Part shown: positions 16,742 to 25,859 of the stretch, piece after piece | Numbering within the stretch: the stretch's first letter is position 1 | How the letters are laid out: each line of letters starts with the position of its first letter | DNA from: UBA11524 sp034104265 | GTDB taxonomy: Bacteria; Bacillota; Clostridia; Christensenellales; Aristaeellaceae | Assembly (NCBI GenBank): GCA_034104265.1 | Contig: JAXEEE010000158.1 | Coordinates: 1-37,985 of the forward strand | Direction: 5' to 3' | Length of the DNA stretch: 37,985 nucleotides | Position numbers and translations under genes: made by a program | The notes under the pieces: model-generated | What the model was told of the DNA's origin: nothing | Databases searched by the model: none | The model's input: only the letters and a program-made list of their open reading frames with translations

Positions 16742-16749
16742 AAGGGGGC

Positions 16750-18048
16750 TCAGGCGCTCACGTCGCTGCCCCGGCTCATGGATTCATCGCCATGGAGCTT
16801 GTGCTCCGTCTTGACCCAGGTGTGCTGCTGGCGGTAGCGCATCAGGCCCACGATCTGGCTGATGGCGCCGATGATCATGCTCGCCACGAAGCTCACCAGC
16901 ATTACCGGCAGCGTGGACCACTTGAAGCGGATGCCGTTGTCCACCCAGTCCGCCAGGTAAAACAGGCCGAAGTAGCTGTACAGGAAGATCAGCACGCCCA
17001 CAACCTGCACGCCGATGGGCGTGGCCATCGGGTGAGCGGTGAAGCAGGGCAGCATCAGCACCCCCGCCAGGATCAGCTGCAGCACCGTCACCACATAGGC
17101 CGACAGGCTGTACATGTACAGCATCACACTGATGAACTCGCCCACGCCGATGCGCTTTTCCATCAAGGCCCGGCAGATCTTGCCCGTGTTGCGCAGCGCC
17201 ACGAACCAGTGGCCCTGGCCCCAGCGGATCTTCTGCCGCAGGGAAGCTTTGAAGCTGGTGGGCTTCTCGTCGTAGACCCGGACGTTGTGGTTCCACAGGA
17301 TCCGGCGGCCGTCCTCGGTGGCCTCCACCTGGATCTCGATATCCTCCGTCAGGGACATGGTGGTCCAGCCGCCGCGCTCGCGCACGTATTGGGTGGAGAT
17401 GGCGTAGCCCGTGCCGCCCACGGAGCAGTTCAGTCCCAGGCGGTGCTTGGCCAGCTGGAAGAAGCGGTTGGTCACAGTGTAGCTGGTGTAGTAGAACCAG
17501 GCCACGTAGCCTTCCTTGTTCTTCGCGCCCAGGTAGCACTGGATCAGGTCGGGCTTGCCCTTGTCCAGGTACTGGCTGTTGACCTCGCGGAACATGTTCG
17601 TGTCCATGAGGTTGTCCGCGTCGAAGATCATCAGCAGGTCGTAGTTCTTGTGGTAGTCCCCCAGGGCGTCGAGGGCCTTCTTCAGGGCAATGGGCTTGCC
17701 GGTGGGCGCGTCAGGGCCGTCCTTGCGGGTTTCGATCACCTGCGCCCCGGCTGCCCGGGCCACCTCCGCGGTGCGGTCGGTGCAATTATCGGCAATGATG
17801 TAAAAATCATACAGCTCCCGGGGATAATCCATCCGGTTGAGGTTGTCGATGATATCCCCGATGACCCGCTCCTCGTTGTGGGCCGGAACCAGCACCAGGA
17901 AGCGGCTCTGGGGCTCATGATCCTCGTAATCCTTCGTCTTCTTCCGGAAACCGAACACCGTCAGATACAGCTGGTACGCCAGCATGATGGTCAGCCACAG
18001 CCCGCACAGCGCGGACAGCGCTTCCAGCACCCATTGCAGCACCTGCAA
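16750..18048 (-). CDS. Membrane glycosyltransferase, family 2
   Basis: A 432-residue processive-type GT2. An N-terminal membrane helix (about residues 8-32) precedes the catalytic domain: VPAHNEE near 54, DAD at 143-145, TED at 234-236 and QKIRW at 272-276. Three to four membrane helices follow (about 300-400). This matches BcsA/IcaA-like enzymes that add sugars to a polysaccharide and move it across the membrane; the product is unknown. The start is TTG 18048, seven bases after AAGGAGG; no ATG fits. It has its own promoter and terminator and no polysaccharide partner genes in the window. Confidence 0.9.
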   Translation of the reverse strand: MQVLQWVLEALSALCGLWLTIMLAYQLYLTVFGFRKKTKDYEDHEPQSRFLVLVPAHNEERVIGDIIDNLNRMDYPRELYDFYIIADNCTDRTAEVARAAGAQVIETRKDGPDAPTGKPIALKKALDALGDYHKNYDLLMIFDADNLMDTNMFREVNSQYLDKGKPDLIQCYLGAKNKEGYVAWFYYTSYTVTNRFFQLAKHRLGLNCSVGGTGYAISTQYVRERGGWTTMSLTEDIEIQVEATEDGRRILWNHNVRVYDEKPTSFKASLRQKIRWGQGHWFVALRNTGKICRALMEKRIGVGEFISVMLYMYSLSAYVVTVLQLILAGVLMLPCFTAHPMATPIGVQVVGVLIFLYSYFGLFYLADWVDNGIRFKWSTLPVMLVSFVASMIIGAISQIVGLMRYRQQHTWVKTEHKLHGDESMSRGSDVSA

Positions 18049-18137
18049 TCTTCTTCCTCCTTAGTCAAAAAAGCCCATGGTCTGCGGACATGCCGCCGCA
18101 TCCGGGCGCAGTTCACCCGTTGTTTACAAACGTTTCA

Positions 18138-18166
18138 ATTAAACAACACTTTCCTGCCTTTGTCAA
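18138..18166 (-). promoter_or_regulatory. Promoter of the glycosyltransferase gene
   Basis: Minus strand: TTGACA (18166-18161), 17 bases, TTTAAT (18143-18138). The leader is about 85 nt long. Confidence 0.8.
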
Positions 18167-18240
18167 TGGACAAAGCGGTTTTTCAGCGCCCGGAAAAGGG
18201 TATTTGCGGCACATCCGGCCATTTGGGGGGGCAACGGCGG

Positions 18241-19887
18241 TCATTCCTTGTCCATGGTGGAGCCGCCGATAAACTCCCGCAACAGGCTCAGGGGCGGAAT
18301 CTCGTCCAGCAGCGCCGGGTCGATCTCCGGGAAATAATGCAGCACCTTGCGCAGCCGCTGGGACATCACGTCCTCCATGGTACCGGGGGTCACCTGGCGC
18401 AAAAGGTCGAAGGCGTAGCGCTTGAGCACCGGCAGCTCGTAGTGCAGGGCGGTGTTGAACACGCTGTCCGCCAGCTCCTGGTAGGGGAAAATCCACTTCT
18501 CCTCCCCCCGGCGGACGCTGGGCCACATGCGCAGGGTGTCCTCCGGGCTGGTGCCGCGGAACTGGTGATCCCGCACAATCCGCCTCAGCAGCCGCACGTC
18601 CGTGGTGCGGATGCGGTTGTGGTCGTCCAGGTCGATGCAGGTCAGCGCGCTGACGAAGATCCGGTGGATGACCCCCTGGGGCAGGTGCGCGCTCAGGGCG
18701 GGATTCAGCCCGTGGATGCCCTCGATGATCAGCGTCTGCCCGGGAAGCAGGCGCAGGGGCACGCCCCGCTCCTCCCGCCGGGCCGTCTGGAAGCTGAAGC
18801 GGGGGATCTCCACCTCCTCCCCGGCCAGCAGCCGGGTCAGATGCTCCCGCAAAAGCGGCACGTCAATGGCCTGGATGTCCTCCAGATCCACCGAGCCGTC
18901 CGCCTCCCGGGGCAGGGTGTCCCGGTTGCGGTAGTAGTTGTCCAGGCTGATCTGCACCGGGCGGCAGCCCAGCACCGTCAGGTGAATCCCCAGCCGCCCG
19001 GCGAAGGTGGTCTTGCCGCTGGAGGAGGGCCCGGCAATCAGCACAATGCGCTTGCCCCCGTCCACGATCTGCCGGGCGATGTCCCCGATGGCCTGGTCGT
19101 GCAGGGCCTCGTTGACGCGGATGAACTGCCGCAGCTTTTTCCGTTCGGCCAGCTCCGCCAGGTCGGAGGCGTGCAGCACGCCCAGGATCTCGCACCAGGC
19201 CGCCGACTGGCTGAAGGCCGCCATGTGCTTGGGGCGATCCACATAGGGGGCGGGCACGTCGGGGGAATCCGCCGTGGGCAGAAGCATCACGAACCCCGGC
19301 GCGTGGGGATGCAGCGCGAAGGCCTTCACATACCCCGTGGAGGGAGCCATGGCGCCGTAGAAATACTCCCACATATCGCCGCAGCTGTACATGTCGAAGA
19401 ACCGGTAGGGGCGGCGGCGGAGCAGGTTCACCTTGTCCTGCTGCCCCTCCCGGGCAAAGTAGTCGATGGCCTCCTGCAGCCGCCACCGCCTGCGGATGAA
19501 GGGCATATCCGCCGCCACAATGGCACGCATCTCCGCCGCCACATCCCGCACCATGCCTTCGGACATGGCCAGGCGCGGCAACCGCACCAGCACCCCGTGC
19601 CCCACGGAGTACTCGATGCGCACCTGCTCGCCGGGATAAAGCCGTCGCAGGGCCAACAATAACACAAAGCGCAGCGACCGCTCATAAACCCGCCGGCCTT
19701 CCTCGTCCCGGAAGGTCAGGGGCACCAGCGTGCAATCGCCGCGCAGGGGGGTGTTCAGTTCGGTCATCGCGCCATTCACCAGAGCGGCCATGGTGCCTTC
19801 GGGGAAGGCGGACATGGCCCGCAGACAGCCTTCAACCGTGCTGCCTGCGGGTAGAAACAATATACTGTTCCCAACCGTGATTTTCAT
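18241..19887 (-). CDS. Nucleoside kinase with TGS/ThrRS-like N-terminus
   Basis: A 548-residue protein. The first roughly 230 residues resemble the TGS and editing-like modules of threonyl-tRNA synthetase. The rest is a uridine-kinase-type P-loop domain with GPSSSGKTT at 286-294, SLDNYYRNRDTLP and LIIEGIHGLNP. Proteins of this architecture are annotated as nucleoside or uridine kinases in Bacillota. GGAGG precedes ATG 19887. It starts 19 bases after the exonuclease stop, so the two are probably co-transcribed. Confidence 0.88.
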   Translation of the reverse strand: MKITVGNSILFLPAGSTVEGCLRAMSAFPEGTMAALVNGAMTELNTPLRGDCTLVPLTFRDEEGRRVYERSLRFVLLLALRRLYPGEQVRIEYSVGHGVLVRLPRLAMSEGMVRDVAAEMRAIVAADMPFIRRRWRLQEAIDYFAREGQQDKVNLLRRRPYRFFDMYSCGDMWEYFYGAMAPSTGYVKAFALHPHAPGFVMLLPTADSPDVPAPYVDRPKHMAAFSQSAAWCEILGVLHASDLAELAERKKLRQFIRVNEALHDQAIGDIARQIVDGGKRIVLIAGPSSSGKTTFAGRLGIHLTVLGCRPVQISLDNYYRNRDTLPREADGSVDLEDIQAIDVPLLREHLTRLLAGEEVEIPRFSFQTARREERGVPLRLLPGQTLIIEGIHGLNPALSAHLPQGVIHRIFVSALTCIDLDDHNRIRTTDVRLLRRIVRDHQFRGTSPEDTLRMWPSVRRGEEKWIFPYQELADSVFNTALHYELPVLKRYAFDLLRQVTPGTMEDVMSQRLRKVLHYFPEIDPALLDEIPPLSLLREFIGGSTMDKE

Positions 19888-19906
19888 GGGAGCCTCCGAT
19901 CATAAC

Positions 19907-20911
19907 TCATTCCTCAAAGGGCATACTGGTGCGCTCCGCCGCCATCAGCTCCTCGTCCGGATCGGGCAGCGCGCCATGCTCCGCCAGATACCTGGCCTGC
20001 TTCTCCTCCACCTGCAGCCGCTTGGTATGCACATAAGCCCGGTTGGCGGCGGTGGCCTTGGAGATGCTCATAGTCATGGATCGCTTGCCATCGTCCGTGG
20101 GACGGAAGCGCAGGCGGATCATCAGCGGGCCATGGTGGGGGCAGGCGGACAGGCCGATATACTTGTCGCCGCACTGCTTCACATAGCCCCCGTCCTCCAC
20201 CTGGGTGCGCTTGCCGCACACGGGGCAGCGGGGCTGCCGGGCCGCCTCGCTCTCCAGCGCGGCGGTCAGGCTGTCGTAGTTCTCGCCCTTTTCCTTGCTG
20301 TGTCCGTGCTTCCCCGGGTGAATCAGGGACTTGGGCTGCTGGGGATACTCCAGCACCTTTTCCGGGTTGGGCAGGGTGGCAAAGACCAGGGCGGTATAGT
20401 AGGCGTCGTGCAGGGCGTTATGGAAGTACCGCTCCGCGTCGGGCTGGATGTCCAGCATCTCCATGGCGGCCTTGAGGCCCTTGCGCTCCCTGGTGCCGTG
20501 CACGTCGCCGAAGAGCCGCTGGATATCGCACAGGGGCGGCAGCTTCACCTGGCAGCCGAAGAAGTCCATGTTCTGCTTGAGGACGCTCACGTCGTCGCAG
20601 CCCCAGGTCAGCAGGGCATAGTCCTCCCCGCACCAGGCCACGAACTGATCCATGGCCTGCAGGAACTCCGGCGCGTCGGCCAGCTCCTCCGCGCCCAGCT
20701 GGGTCATCCGGCGGATACGGGGGTGAATCTTCACGTAATGCACGGGCCGGATGGGGATGGATATGCTGTCGATCACCTGATAATGCTCGTCCAGCTTCAC
20801 CGCGCCGATCTGGATCATCTCGAAGATCAGCCGGTCGCCCACCTGCCGGTACACGCTGCTGTCATAGGACAGCGGCTGGTTCCATTCCAAGTCAACAACG
20901 ATATAGTGCAA
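19907..20911 (-). CDS. DEDDh-family exonuclease with zinc-ribbon-like tail
   Basis: A 334-residue protein. The 3'-5' exonuclease core has D7 and E9 in VVDLEWNQ, an Asp pair near 106-107 (WGCDDVSVL) and H164-x4-D169 in HNALHDAYYT, the DEDDh set. The C-terminal part has CPVC and a later CG...CPHH that may bind zinc, then a charged tail. It is likely an RNA or DNA trimming nuclease of the KapD/ERI-1 type; the substrate is unknown. TTG 20911 is the start, nine bases after GAAGGAG. A terminator-like hairpin lies just upstream at 20943-20967. Confidence 0.85.
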   Translation of the reverse strand: MHYIVVDLEWNQPLSYDSSVYRQVGDRLIFEMIQIGAVKLDEHYQVIDSISIPIRPVHYVKIHPRIRRMTQLGAEELADAPEFLQAMDQFVAWCGEDYALLTWGCDDVSVLKQNMDFFGCQVKLPPLCDIQRLFGDVHGTRERKGLKAAMEMLDIQPDAERYFHNALHDAYYTALVFATLPNPEKVLEYPQQPKSLIHPGKHGHSKEKGENYDSLTAALESEAARQPRCPVCGKRTQVEDGGYVKQCGDKYIGLSACPHHGPLMIRLRFRPTDDGKRSMTMSISKATAANRAYVHTKRLQVEEKQARYLAEHGALPDPDEELMAAERTSMPFEE

Positions 20912-20942
20912 AGGTATCGACTCCTTCAATGATCTGCGATTC

Positions 20943-20967
20943 AAAAAAGTGGCTGCGGCCACTTTTT
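20943..20967. terminator. Hairpin just upstream of the exonuclease gene
   Basis: AAAAAAGTGGC pairs with GCCACTTTTTT and closely resembles the ileS terminator. On the minus strand it ends about 30 bases before the exonuclease start, so it would act as an attenuator or end a lost upstream gene. Confidence 0.7.
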
Positions 20968-20981
20968 TGCGTGGGGAGGAA

Positions 20982-21008
20982 GCGTCGCCTGCGGGCGACG
21001 GTTTTTTT
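20982..21008 (+). terminator. Orphan plus-strand terminator
   Basis: CGTCGCC pairs with GGGCGACG and is followed by seven T. No plus-strand gene precedes it in the gap. Confidence 0.6.
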
Positions 21009-21446
21009 CCGGCTCCACCTGGTTGCTTCGCTCCCGGCTGAGGGAGGGACGAAGTCCCGACGAAGCGGATGCCATGCCTGCATGGCGCCGCTGTAGCCAG
21101 CGCCGGGCCTTGCGCCCGGTGATGGCCGAACAGGTGGATTTGTAAGGAAAGTTTTCTGCAAAGCGGAAAACGCCCCGCCTCGCCGGGCATCTTCGATGCT
21201 TTTCATTGCCGGCGGATACGATGACAGTCGGAGAGGCTGCGGCCCCGACCACACCCCCGGAGTTTACGGGGACATCGCTCCCTGGCTGCACCGGGATTGC
21301 GCTTGCCTGGTACGGCCCGTACTGCACCTGCGAAGGCCCAGGTTTTCCGTGGTTTCCCGGCAACTGCTCATGCAAAGCCTTGGTCTCCCGCGAGGTCGCG
21401 GTAACACCATGGTTCCCTACCCCATGGTCTCCGTACCGCCCCCGGG
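21009..21446 (-). other. Decayed gene-free stretch with a Pro/Gly-rich minus-strand frame
   Basis: No recognisable complete gene. The minus strand has a Gly/Pro-rich open frame (LPGNHGKPGPSQ) running from about 21440 to about 20941 without a ribosome binding site or ATG. It resembles a worn collagen-like segment, but weakly. The repeat listed at 21141-21229 and a CCGGGC/GCCCGG hairpin near 21101-21118 lie inside. Confidence 0.35.
21141..21229. repeat. Dispersed repeat with hairpin, copy 2
   Basis: Second copy of the element at 206-278: the same hairpin (29/31 bases) and the same GGATACGATNACAGTC block, with a longer middle (about 43 bases instead of 27). Confidence 0.65.
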
Positions 21447-22679
21447 TTACGCCTCCTGGGCCGCGCTCTGGCCCGCCAGAGCCCCGGTGGACCAGGCGAT
21501 CTGCAGGTTGTAGCCGCCGGTGTGGGCGTCCACGTCCATGACCTCCCCGGCGAAGTACAGGCCGGGCAGCAGCCTGCTCTCCATGGTGGCGGGGGCGATT
21601 TCCTTCACCGCCACGCCGCCCCGGGTCACAATGGCCTCATCCAGGGGAGCCAGCTTTCGCAGGTGAATGGGCAGGCCCTTCAGCGCGGTGCAGAGGGTCT
21701 CCCGCTCCTGCCGCGTCACCTGGCAGCACTGCTTGCCCCCGTCCACCCCGCAGATGGCCGGGAACAACTCCGCCAGCTTGCCCGGCAAAAGCGTGGGCAG
21801 CACGTTGGCCAGCTGCTTGCGGGGCTGGGCTTCCAGTTCCCGCTGAACCCGCGCGTCCAGCTGCTGCGCCGTCAGCCCCGGCTTCAGATCCAGCGTCACC
21901 GCCGCCTCCGCCAGATTCTCCGGCAGATGGCAGCTCATGGTCAGCGTCAGCGGGCCGGAAATGCCGAAGTGCGTGAACAGCATCTCCCCCAGCTCGCTGT
22001 AGAGCGTCTTCTTGCCCAGCTTCAGCGTCAGGGTCACGTTCCGCAGGGAAAGCCCCTGCAGCTGTTTGGGCCAGTCGTCCTCCGTCTCGATGGCGGACAG
22101 CACGGGAGACGGCGGCGTCACCGTATGCCCTGCCGCCTGGGCGAAGGTGTACCCGTCGCCGGTGGAGCCGGTCATGGGGTAGCTGCGGCCGCCGGTGGCC
22201 AGCACCACCGCGTCGGCGGAGAGCACCTCGCCGTTCATCAGCGTTACGCCGCTGACGCGCCCCTCCGCCTGATTCAGGGCCTTCACCCGGGTGTTCAGCC
22301 GCACCTCCACACCGCTTTGCTGCAAAAGCCGCGTCAGCGTGCGGATCACATCGCTGGCCTTCTCGCTGGCGGGGAACACCCGCCGCCCCCGCTGTACCGT
22401 GACCGGGCAACCGGCCTCCTCCAGCAGGGCCATCATGTCCTGGGGGGAGAAGAAGCTCAGCGCGCTGTACAGGAAGCGGGGATTCCGCGGCGTTTCCCGG
22501 AGGAACTCGTCCAGGGTGCAGTCGTTGGTGACGTTGCAGCGGCCCTTGCCGGTGATGTACACCTTCTTGCCCAGCTTCTCGTTGCGCTCCAGGAGCGTGA
22601 CCCGCGCCCCGGCTCTCGCGGCAAAGATGGCCGCCATCATGCCGCCCGCGCCTCCGCCAATGACCAGCACCTTACGCAT
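21447..22679 (-). CDS. FAD-dependent oxidoreductase, HI0933 family
   Basis: A 410-residue flavoprotein. The dinucleotide-binding GGGAGGMMAA is at residues 8-17, with the acidic ribose ligand in LLERNEKLGKK. GKGRCNVTN, VLATGGRSYP, GSTGDGY and the C-terminal GLYFAGEVMDVDAHTGGYNLQ mark the HI0933/YhiN family. Members are annotated as NAD(P)/FAD-dependent oxidoreductases; the substrate is uncertain. ATG 22679 overlaps the RpiR stop by eight bases, so the two form an operon. Confidence 0.92.
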   Translation of the reverse strand: MRKVLVIGGGAGGMMAAIFAARAGARVTLLERNEKLGKKVYITGKGRCNVTNDCTLDEFLRETPRNPRFLYSALSFFSPQDMMALLEEAGCPVTVQRGRRVFPASEKASDVIRTLTRLLQQSGVEVRLNTRVKALNQAEGRVSGVTLMNGEVLSADAVVLATGGRSYPMTGSTGDGYTFAQAAGHTVTPPSPVLSAIETEDDWPKQLQGLSLRNVTLTLKLGKKTLYSELGEMLFTHFGISGPLTLTMSCHLPENLAEAAVTLDLKPGLTAQQLDARVQRELEAQPRKQLANVLPTLLPGKLAELFPAICGVDGGKQCCQVTRQERETLCTALKGLPIHLRKLAPLDEAIVTRGGVAVKEIAPATMESRLLPGLYFAGEVMDVDAHTGGYNLQIAWSTGALAGQSAAQEA

Positions 22680-23544
22680 GATGCCCTTCTTCCTCCAGAT
22701 AAACCTCGTAGGTGGTCCAGATGGCCTCCAGCTGCCGGAAATGCTGGCTGAGGGCCTCCTTGCGGTGCAGGCCCAAAGCCACCAGCAGCGCGTTGATCAC
22801 CGACAGGGGCGCGGCCAGAGAGTCCACGAAGGACGCCATGTCCGTGCGGGCGGTGAGGGTGGCGTCGGCAATGTCCCCCAGGGGCGACATGGGGCCGTCG
22901 GTAATGGCCACCACCTGCGCGCCGCACCGCTTGGCAAATCGCATGGCCTCCAGCGTGCGGGTGGAATACCGGGGGAAGGAGATGCCCACCAGCACGTCCC
23001 CGCCGTGGAGCTTGGAGATTTCCTCGAAAACGTCCGTGGCGCCGGAGGACACCAGATGCACATCGTCAAAGATGTAATTGAGGTAGTAGCCCATGAACTG
23101 GGCCAGGGGCGCGGCGGAGCGCAGGCCCATCACATAGATGGCCTTGGCCTGCAAAAGCCGCTGCACCACGTCCTCAAAGACCTCGTTATCCATGTTGTCC
23201 AGGGTGTTGCGGAGGTTCTGCATGTCGCTCTTGAGCACGAAGCCCAGGGCGGCATGAGGATCGATCTCCGTGGACATTTCAAACCGCTGGTTGGCCGTCA
23301 GCCGATGGCTGACCAGCTCCTGCAGGGACCGCTGCAGCTGCGGGTAGCCCTCGTAGCCCAGGGCAGAGGCGAAGCGTACCACCGTGGACTCGCTCACGCC
23401 CACGCTCTCGCCCAAGCGGCTGGCGGTCATGAACACCGCCTTGTCATAATGCTCAACGATATACTGCGCAATCTTGCGGTGACCCTTGCTCAGCCGCTTG
23501 CCGGACTGGTTCAGCCGCTCAATCATATCCTGCATTTCCTGCAT
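22672..23544 (-). CDS. MurR/RpiR family transcriptional regulator
   Basis: A 290-residue regulator. The N-terminal HTH_6 domain (about residues 10-75) has SKGHRKIAQYIVEHYDKAVF and the recognition helix region GVSESTVVRFASALGY. A C-terminal SIS domain (about 115-260) has VMGLRSAAP and the Ser/Thr-rich GISFPRYSTRT, which normally binds a phosphosugar. ATG 23544 is preferred because AAGGAAGG lies seven bases before it; ATG 23577 has no site. It is translationally coupled to the oxidoreductase gene and may control it. Confidence 0.92.
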   Translation of the reverse strand: MQEMQDMIERLNQSGKRLSKGHRKIAQYIVEHYDKAVFMTASRLGESVGVSESTVVRFASALGYEGYPQLQRSLQELVSHRLTANQRFEMSTEIDPHAALGFVLKSDMQNLRNTLDNMDNEVFEDVVQRLLQAKAIYVMGLRSAAPLAQFMGYYLNYIFDDVHLVSSGATDVFEEISKLHGGDVLVGISFPRYSTRTLEAMRFAKRCGAQVVAITDGPMSPLGDIADATLTARTDMASFVDSLAAPLSVINALLVALGLHRKEALSQHFRQLEAIWTTYEVYLEEEGHHA

Positions 23545-23598
23545 TGTTCTACCTTCCTTGTCCTGCATAGCCTTCATATTTTTCAGAACGCCGCACCT

Positions 23599-23627
23599 AT
23601 TATACGGTATGACCGGCTATTTTGCAA
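23599..23627 (-). promoter_or_regulatory. Promoter of the rpiR-like operon
   Basis: Minus strand: TTGCAA (23627-23622), 17 bases, TATAAT (23604-23599). Confidence 0.8.
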
Positions 23628-23697
23628 GACCGAAACAATGCCGCTGCATTTTTTTGCAACTTCAGTGCACAAAAAATCCATTTTTGGCGGGCTGTTT

Positions 23698-24141
23698 TCA
23701 AACATCCGCAGCCATGAACACCAGGGATTCGTCCGCCCGGAAGCCGTTGGCCTCGTAGAATTTCACGCTGGGATAACCCCGCTCGGTGTTCAGGACGATG
23801 TAGGAGATCTTCTCCGGCTCCTGCCGCAGCTGCTCCCGGACGAAGGCCATCATCCGGCTGCCCACGCCCTGCCGCTGGTACGCCGGATGCACGCTGAACT
23901 CATCCACCCACAATTCCTTGAAGCCCAAATAGGTCATGATCCGCCCGCTGAGCATGGAAACGACGGTATCGCCTTCCACCGCCACATAGCCGCGGGACAC
24001 CCGGCCGGACATGATTTCGTCAATGCGGGTAAAGGCTTGCTCGTAAGTCCAATGCTCATTCCAGGGCGCAGGCGCAAAGGCGGCCATCAGCGTTCTGGCA
24101 CAGGCGGGGATATCCTCGGGGGTCATGATGCGAAATTCCAT
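23698..24141 (-). CDS. GNAT family N-acetyltransferase
   Basis: A 147-residue GNAT protein with ELWVDEFSVHPAYQ leading into the acetyl-CoA loop RQGVGSRMM, and FYEANGF near the C-terminus. The substrate is unknown. It starts 12 bases after the permease stop and is probably the last gene of the NimA-like/permease operon. Confidence 0.88.
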   Translation of the reverse strand: MEFRIMTPEDIPACARTLMAAFAPAPWNEHWTYEQAFTRIDEIMSGRVSRGYVAVEGDTVVSMLSGRIMTYLGFKELWVDEFSVHPAYQRQGVGSRMMAFVREQLRQEPEKISYIVLNTERGYPSVKFYEANGFRADESLVFMAADV

Positions 24142-24153
24142 ATGTTCCTCCTG

Positions 24154-25260
24154 TTACAGTTGCCCCAGCAGCCCGGCCAGAGCCATCAACACGGCCAGCC
24201 CCAGCAGGTTCGCCAGGGTAAATACCATGAAATACTGTCCCTTGCGTGCCGTGACCGATGCACCGTAGAGCTTGAAGGAAATCAGGCTGGCCAGGCTGGC
24301 CACCAGCGTCCCTAGTCCGCCCAGGTTCACGCCCAGCATCAGCGCGCCCGTGCTTTCCGTGAAGGGTGAGAGCAACAGGCATGCCGGCACATTGCTGATG
24401 ACCTGGCTGGCCAGCAGCGACACCAGCAGGGGCGATGTCGCCATCAGCCCCTCCAGCCACGCGCGCACCGGAATGCAGGCCTTCACCGACGATACGAACA
24501 CAAAGAAGCACACGAACGTCCCCAGCAGCGCGTAGTCCACCTGCCGCACCACGCCGCGATCCAGCAGGAGGGTTCCTGCCAGCACGATGGCCGCTGCCGC
24601 CCACGCAGGCAGCACCTTCGCCACCGCCAGCAGCGCCGCAGCGCCCAGCACCACATACAGCCCCCAGGGGCCGCGGATGGACGCGGATTCCCCATCCGCT
24701 GCGGTCAGGGGATCGGCTGATACCAGCCTTGCCGCAGCCAGCAGCAGGATCAGGCTCATCAGGGCATAGGGCCAGGTCAGCCGGAGGAAATCCGCCAGCG
24801 TCAGCAGCCCTGAGGAATACAGGTACAGGTTCTGCGGATTACCGATGGGCGTCACCATACTGCCCAGATTGGCAGCCAGGGTTTCCAGCACCACCGTCAG
24901 GATCACGTCCCGCTCCCGGCCCCCGGCCATCAGCAGAAGCGTGAAGGGCACCAGGGTGATCAGCGCCACATCGTTGGTGGCCACCATGGCCAGGAAGAAG
25001 CACACCGCCGTCAGCGCAGCCGCCAGCCCACGCCGGGTGCGGATGCGTCTTGCCACCGCCCGGCCCATCAGGTCGAACACGCCGCAGCGGCGCAAGCCTG
25101 CCACCACCGTCATCAGCGTGAAAAGCATCAGCAGCGTGGTGGCGTCGATGCCCTCCAGCGTATGCTTCCCCGGCGCCGCCAGCAGGAAGGACAGAAGCGC
25201 CGCCGCCAGGGAAATGGTAAACACCACCTCCCGCCGGAAAAAACGCAGCACCGCCTTCAT
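24154..25260 (-). CDS. SLC13/ArsB-like anion permease
   Basis: A 368-residue polytopic membrane protein with about ten hydrophobic helices. VATNDVALITLVPF and MVTPIGNPQNLYL are the paired re-entrant signatures of the ArsB/NhaD-SLC13 superfamily. It probably moves an organic or inorganic anion with sodium or protons; the substrate cannot be told. It is somewhat shorter than typical members (400-460). Its ATG overlaps the stop of the upstream gene (ATGA), so translation is coupled. Confidence 0.87.
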   Translation of the reverse strand: MKAVLRFFRREVVFTISLAAALLSFLLAAPGKHTLEGIDATTLLMLFTLMTVVAGLRRCGVFDLMGRAVARRIRTRRGLAAALTAVCFFLAMVATNDVALITLVPFTLLLMAGGRERDVILTVVLETLAANLGSMVTPIGNPQNLYLYSSGLLTLADFLRLTWPYALMSLILLLAAARLVSADPLTAADGESASIRGPWGLYVVLGAAALLAVAKVLPAWAAAAIVLAGTLLLDRGVVRQVDYALLGTFVCFFVFVSSVKACIPVRAWLEGLMATSPLLVSLLASQVISNVPACLLLSPFTESTGALMLGVNLGGLGTLVASLASLISFKLYGASVTARKGQYFMVFTLANLLGLAVLMALAGLLGQL

Positions 25261-25718
25261 CCCTGCCGCCTCTTTCCCGTCAGGCTGTGCAGGGTGATCC
25301 GCCACAGGCTGGTATGGGCCATGGCGTTCCCCGGACACTGATAGCCCGGATAACCGCAGTGGCTCAGGATGCAGTCCATGCCGTGCAGGGCTTCCGCACC
25401 GGTGACAGGCTCGGCCACGCCCTCCCCCATCACGCTCTCGTACACGCAGGAGATGCCGCCCGGGCCTTCCACATAGCGGTCGAAATAGTCCGCCGCCACG
25501 GCCACCCGGTTGTCCTGAGCCAGCATGGTGTGCCGACGGCCCTCCATGGCCCCGTGGACGTACAGCACCACCTGTCCGTCCCGCTCCTCCCATCCGAAGG
25601 ACAGGGGGACAACATAGGGCCCGTCCTCCCCCGCCAGCCCCAGATGAATCACCGGGCTGCGATCCAGAATCCCCAGCATATCAGCCCTGTCCGTTATTTC
25701 ACGATCCTTACGGCGCAT
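25257..25718 (-). CDS. Pyridoxamine 5'-phosphate oxidase-like (NimA-type) flavin protein
   Basis: A 153-residue split-barrel FMN-binding protein. The opening MRRKDREITD, then HLGLAGEDGPYVVPLSFGW and VLYVHGAMEGRRH, matches the NimA-like branch of the PNPOx family. Some relatives reduce nitroimidazoles, but most have no known substrate. GGCGGAAGG precedes ATG 25718. It is the first gene of a three-gene operon with the permease and acetyltransferase genes. Confidence 0.88.
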   Translation of the reverse strand: MRRKDREITDRADMLGILDRSPVIHLGLAGEDGPYVVPLSFGWEERDGQVVLYVHGAMEGRRHTMLAQDNRVAVAADYFDRYVEGPGGISCVYESVMGEGVAEPVTGAEALHGMDCILSHCGYPGYQCPGNAMAHTSLWRITLHSLTGKRRQG

Positions 25719-25762
25719 AACCTTCCGCCTCCTGTTGAGGCGGTCATGCCGCCCTCAGGGTG

Positions 25763-25791
25763 ATTATACCCTATCCTGCGCCTGCTGCCAA
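25763..25791 (-). promoter_or_regulatory. Promoter of the NimA-like operon
   Basis: Minus strand: TTGGCA (25791-25786), 17 bases, TATAAT (25768-25763). Confidence 0.75.
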
Positions 25792-25816
25792 CCCTTTCCC
25801 GGAAGATTCTCCCCAT

Positions 25817-25848
25817 ACAAAAAGCCGGACGGTGTTGTAACGTCCGGC
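25817..25848 (-). terminator. Terminator at the end of the sipW-srtB locus
   Basis: On the minus strand GCCGGACG pairs with CGTCCGGC and is followed by TTTTTGTAT. It lies 12 bases after the sortase stop. Confidence 0.85.
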
Positions 25849-25859
25849 GAAAGACAGAC

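Noticed and set aside
16621..19662. 1013-codon plus-strand open frame
   Set aside because: Antisense of the glycosyltransferase and nucleoside kinase genes, both of which have clear motifs.
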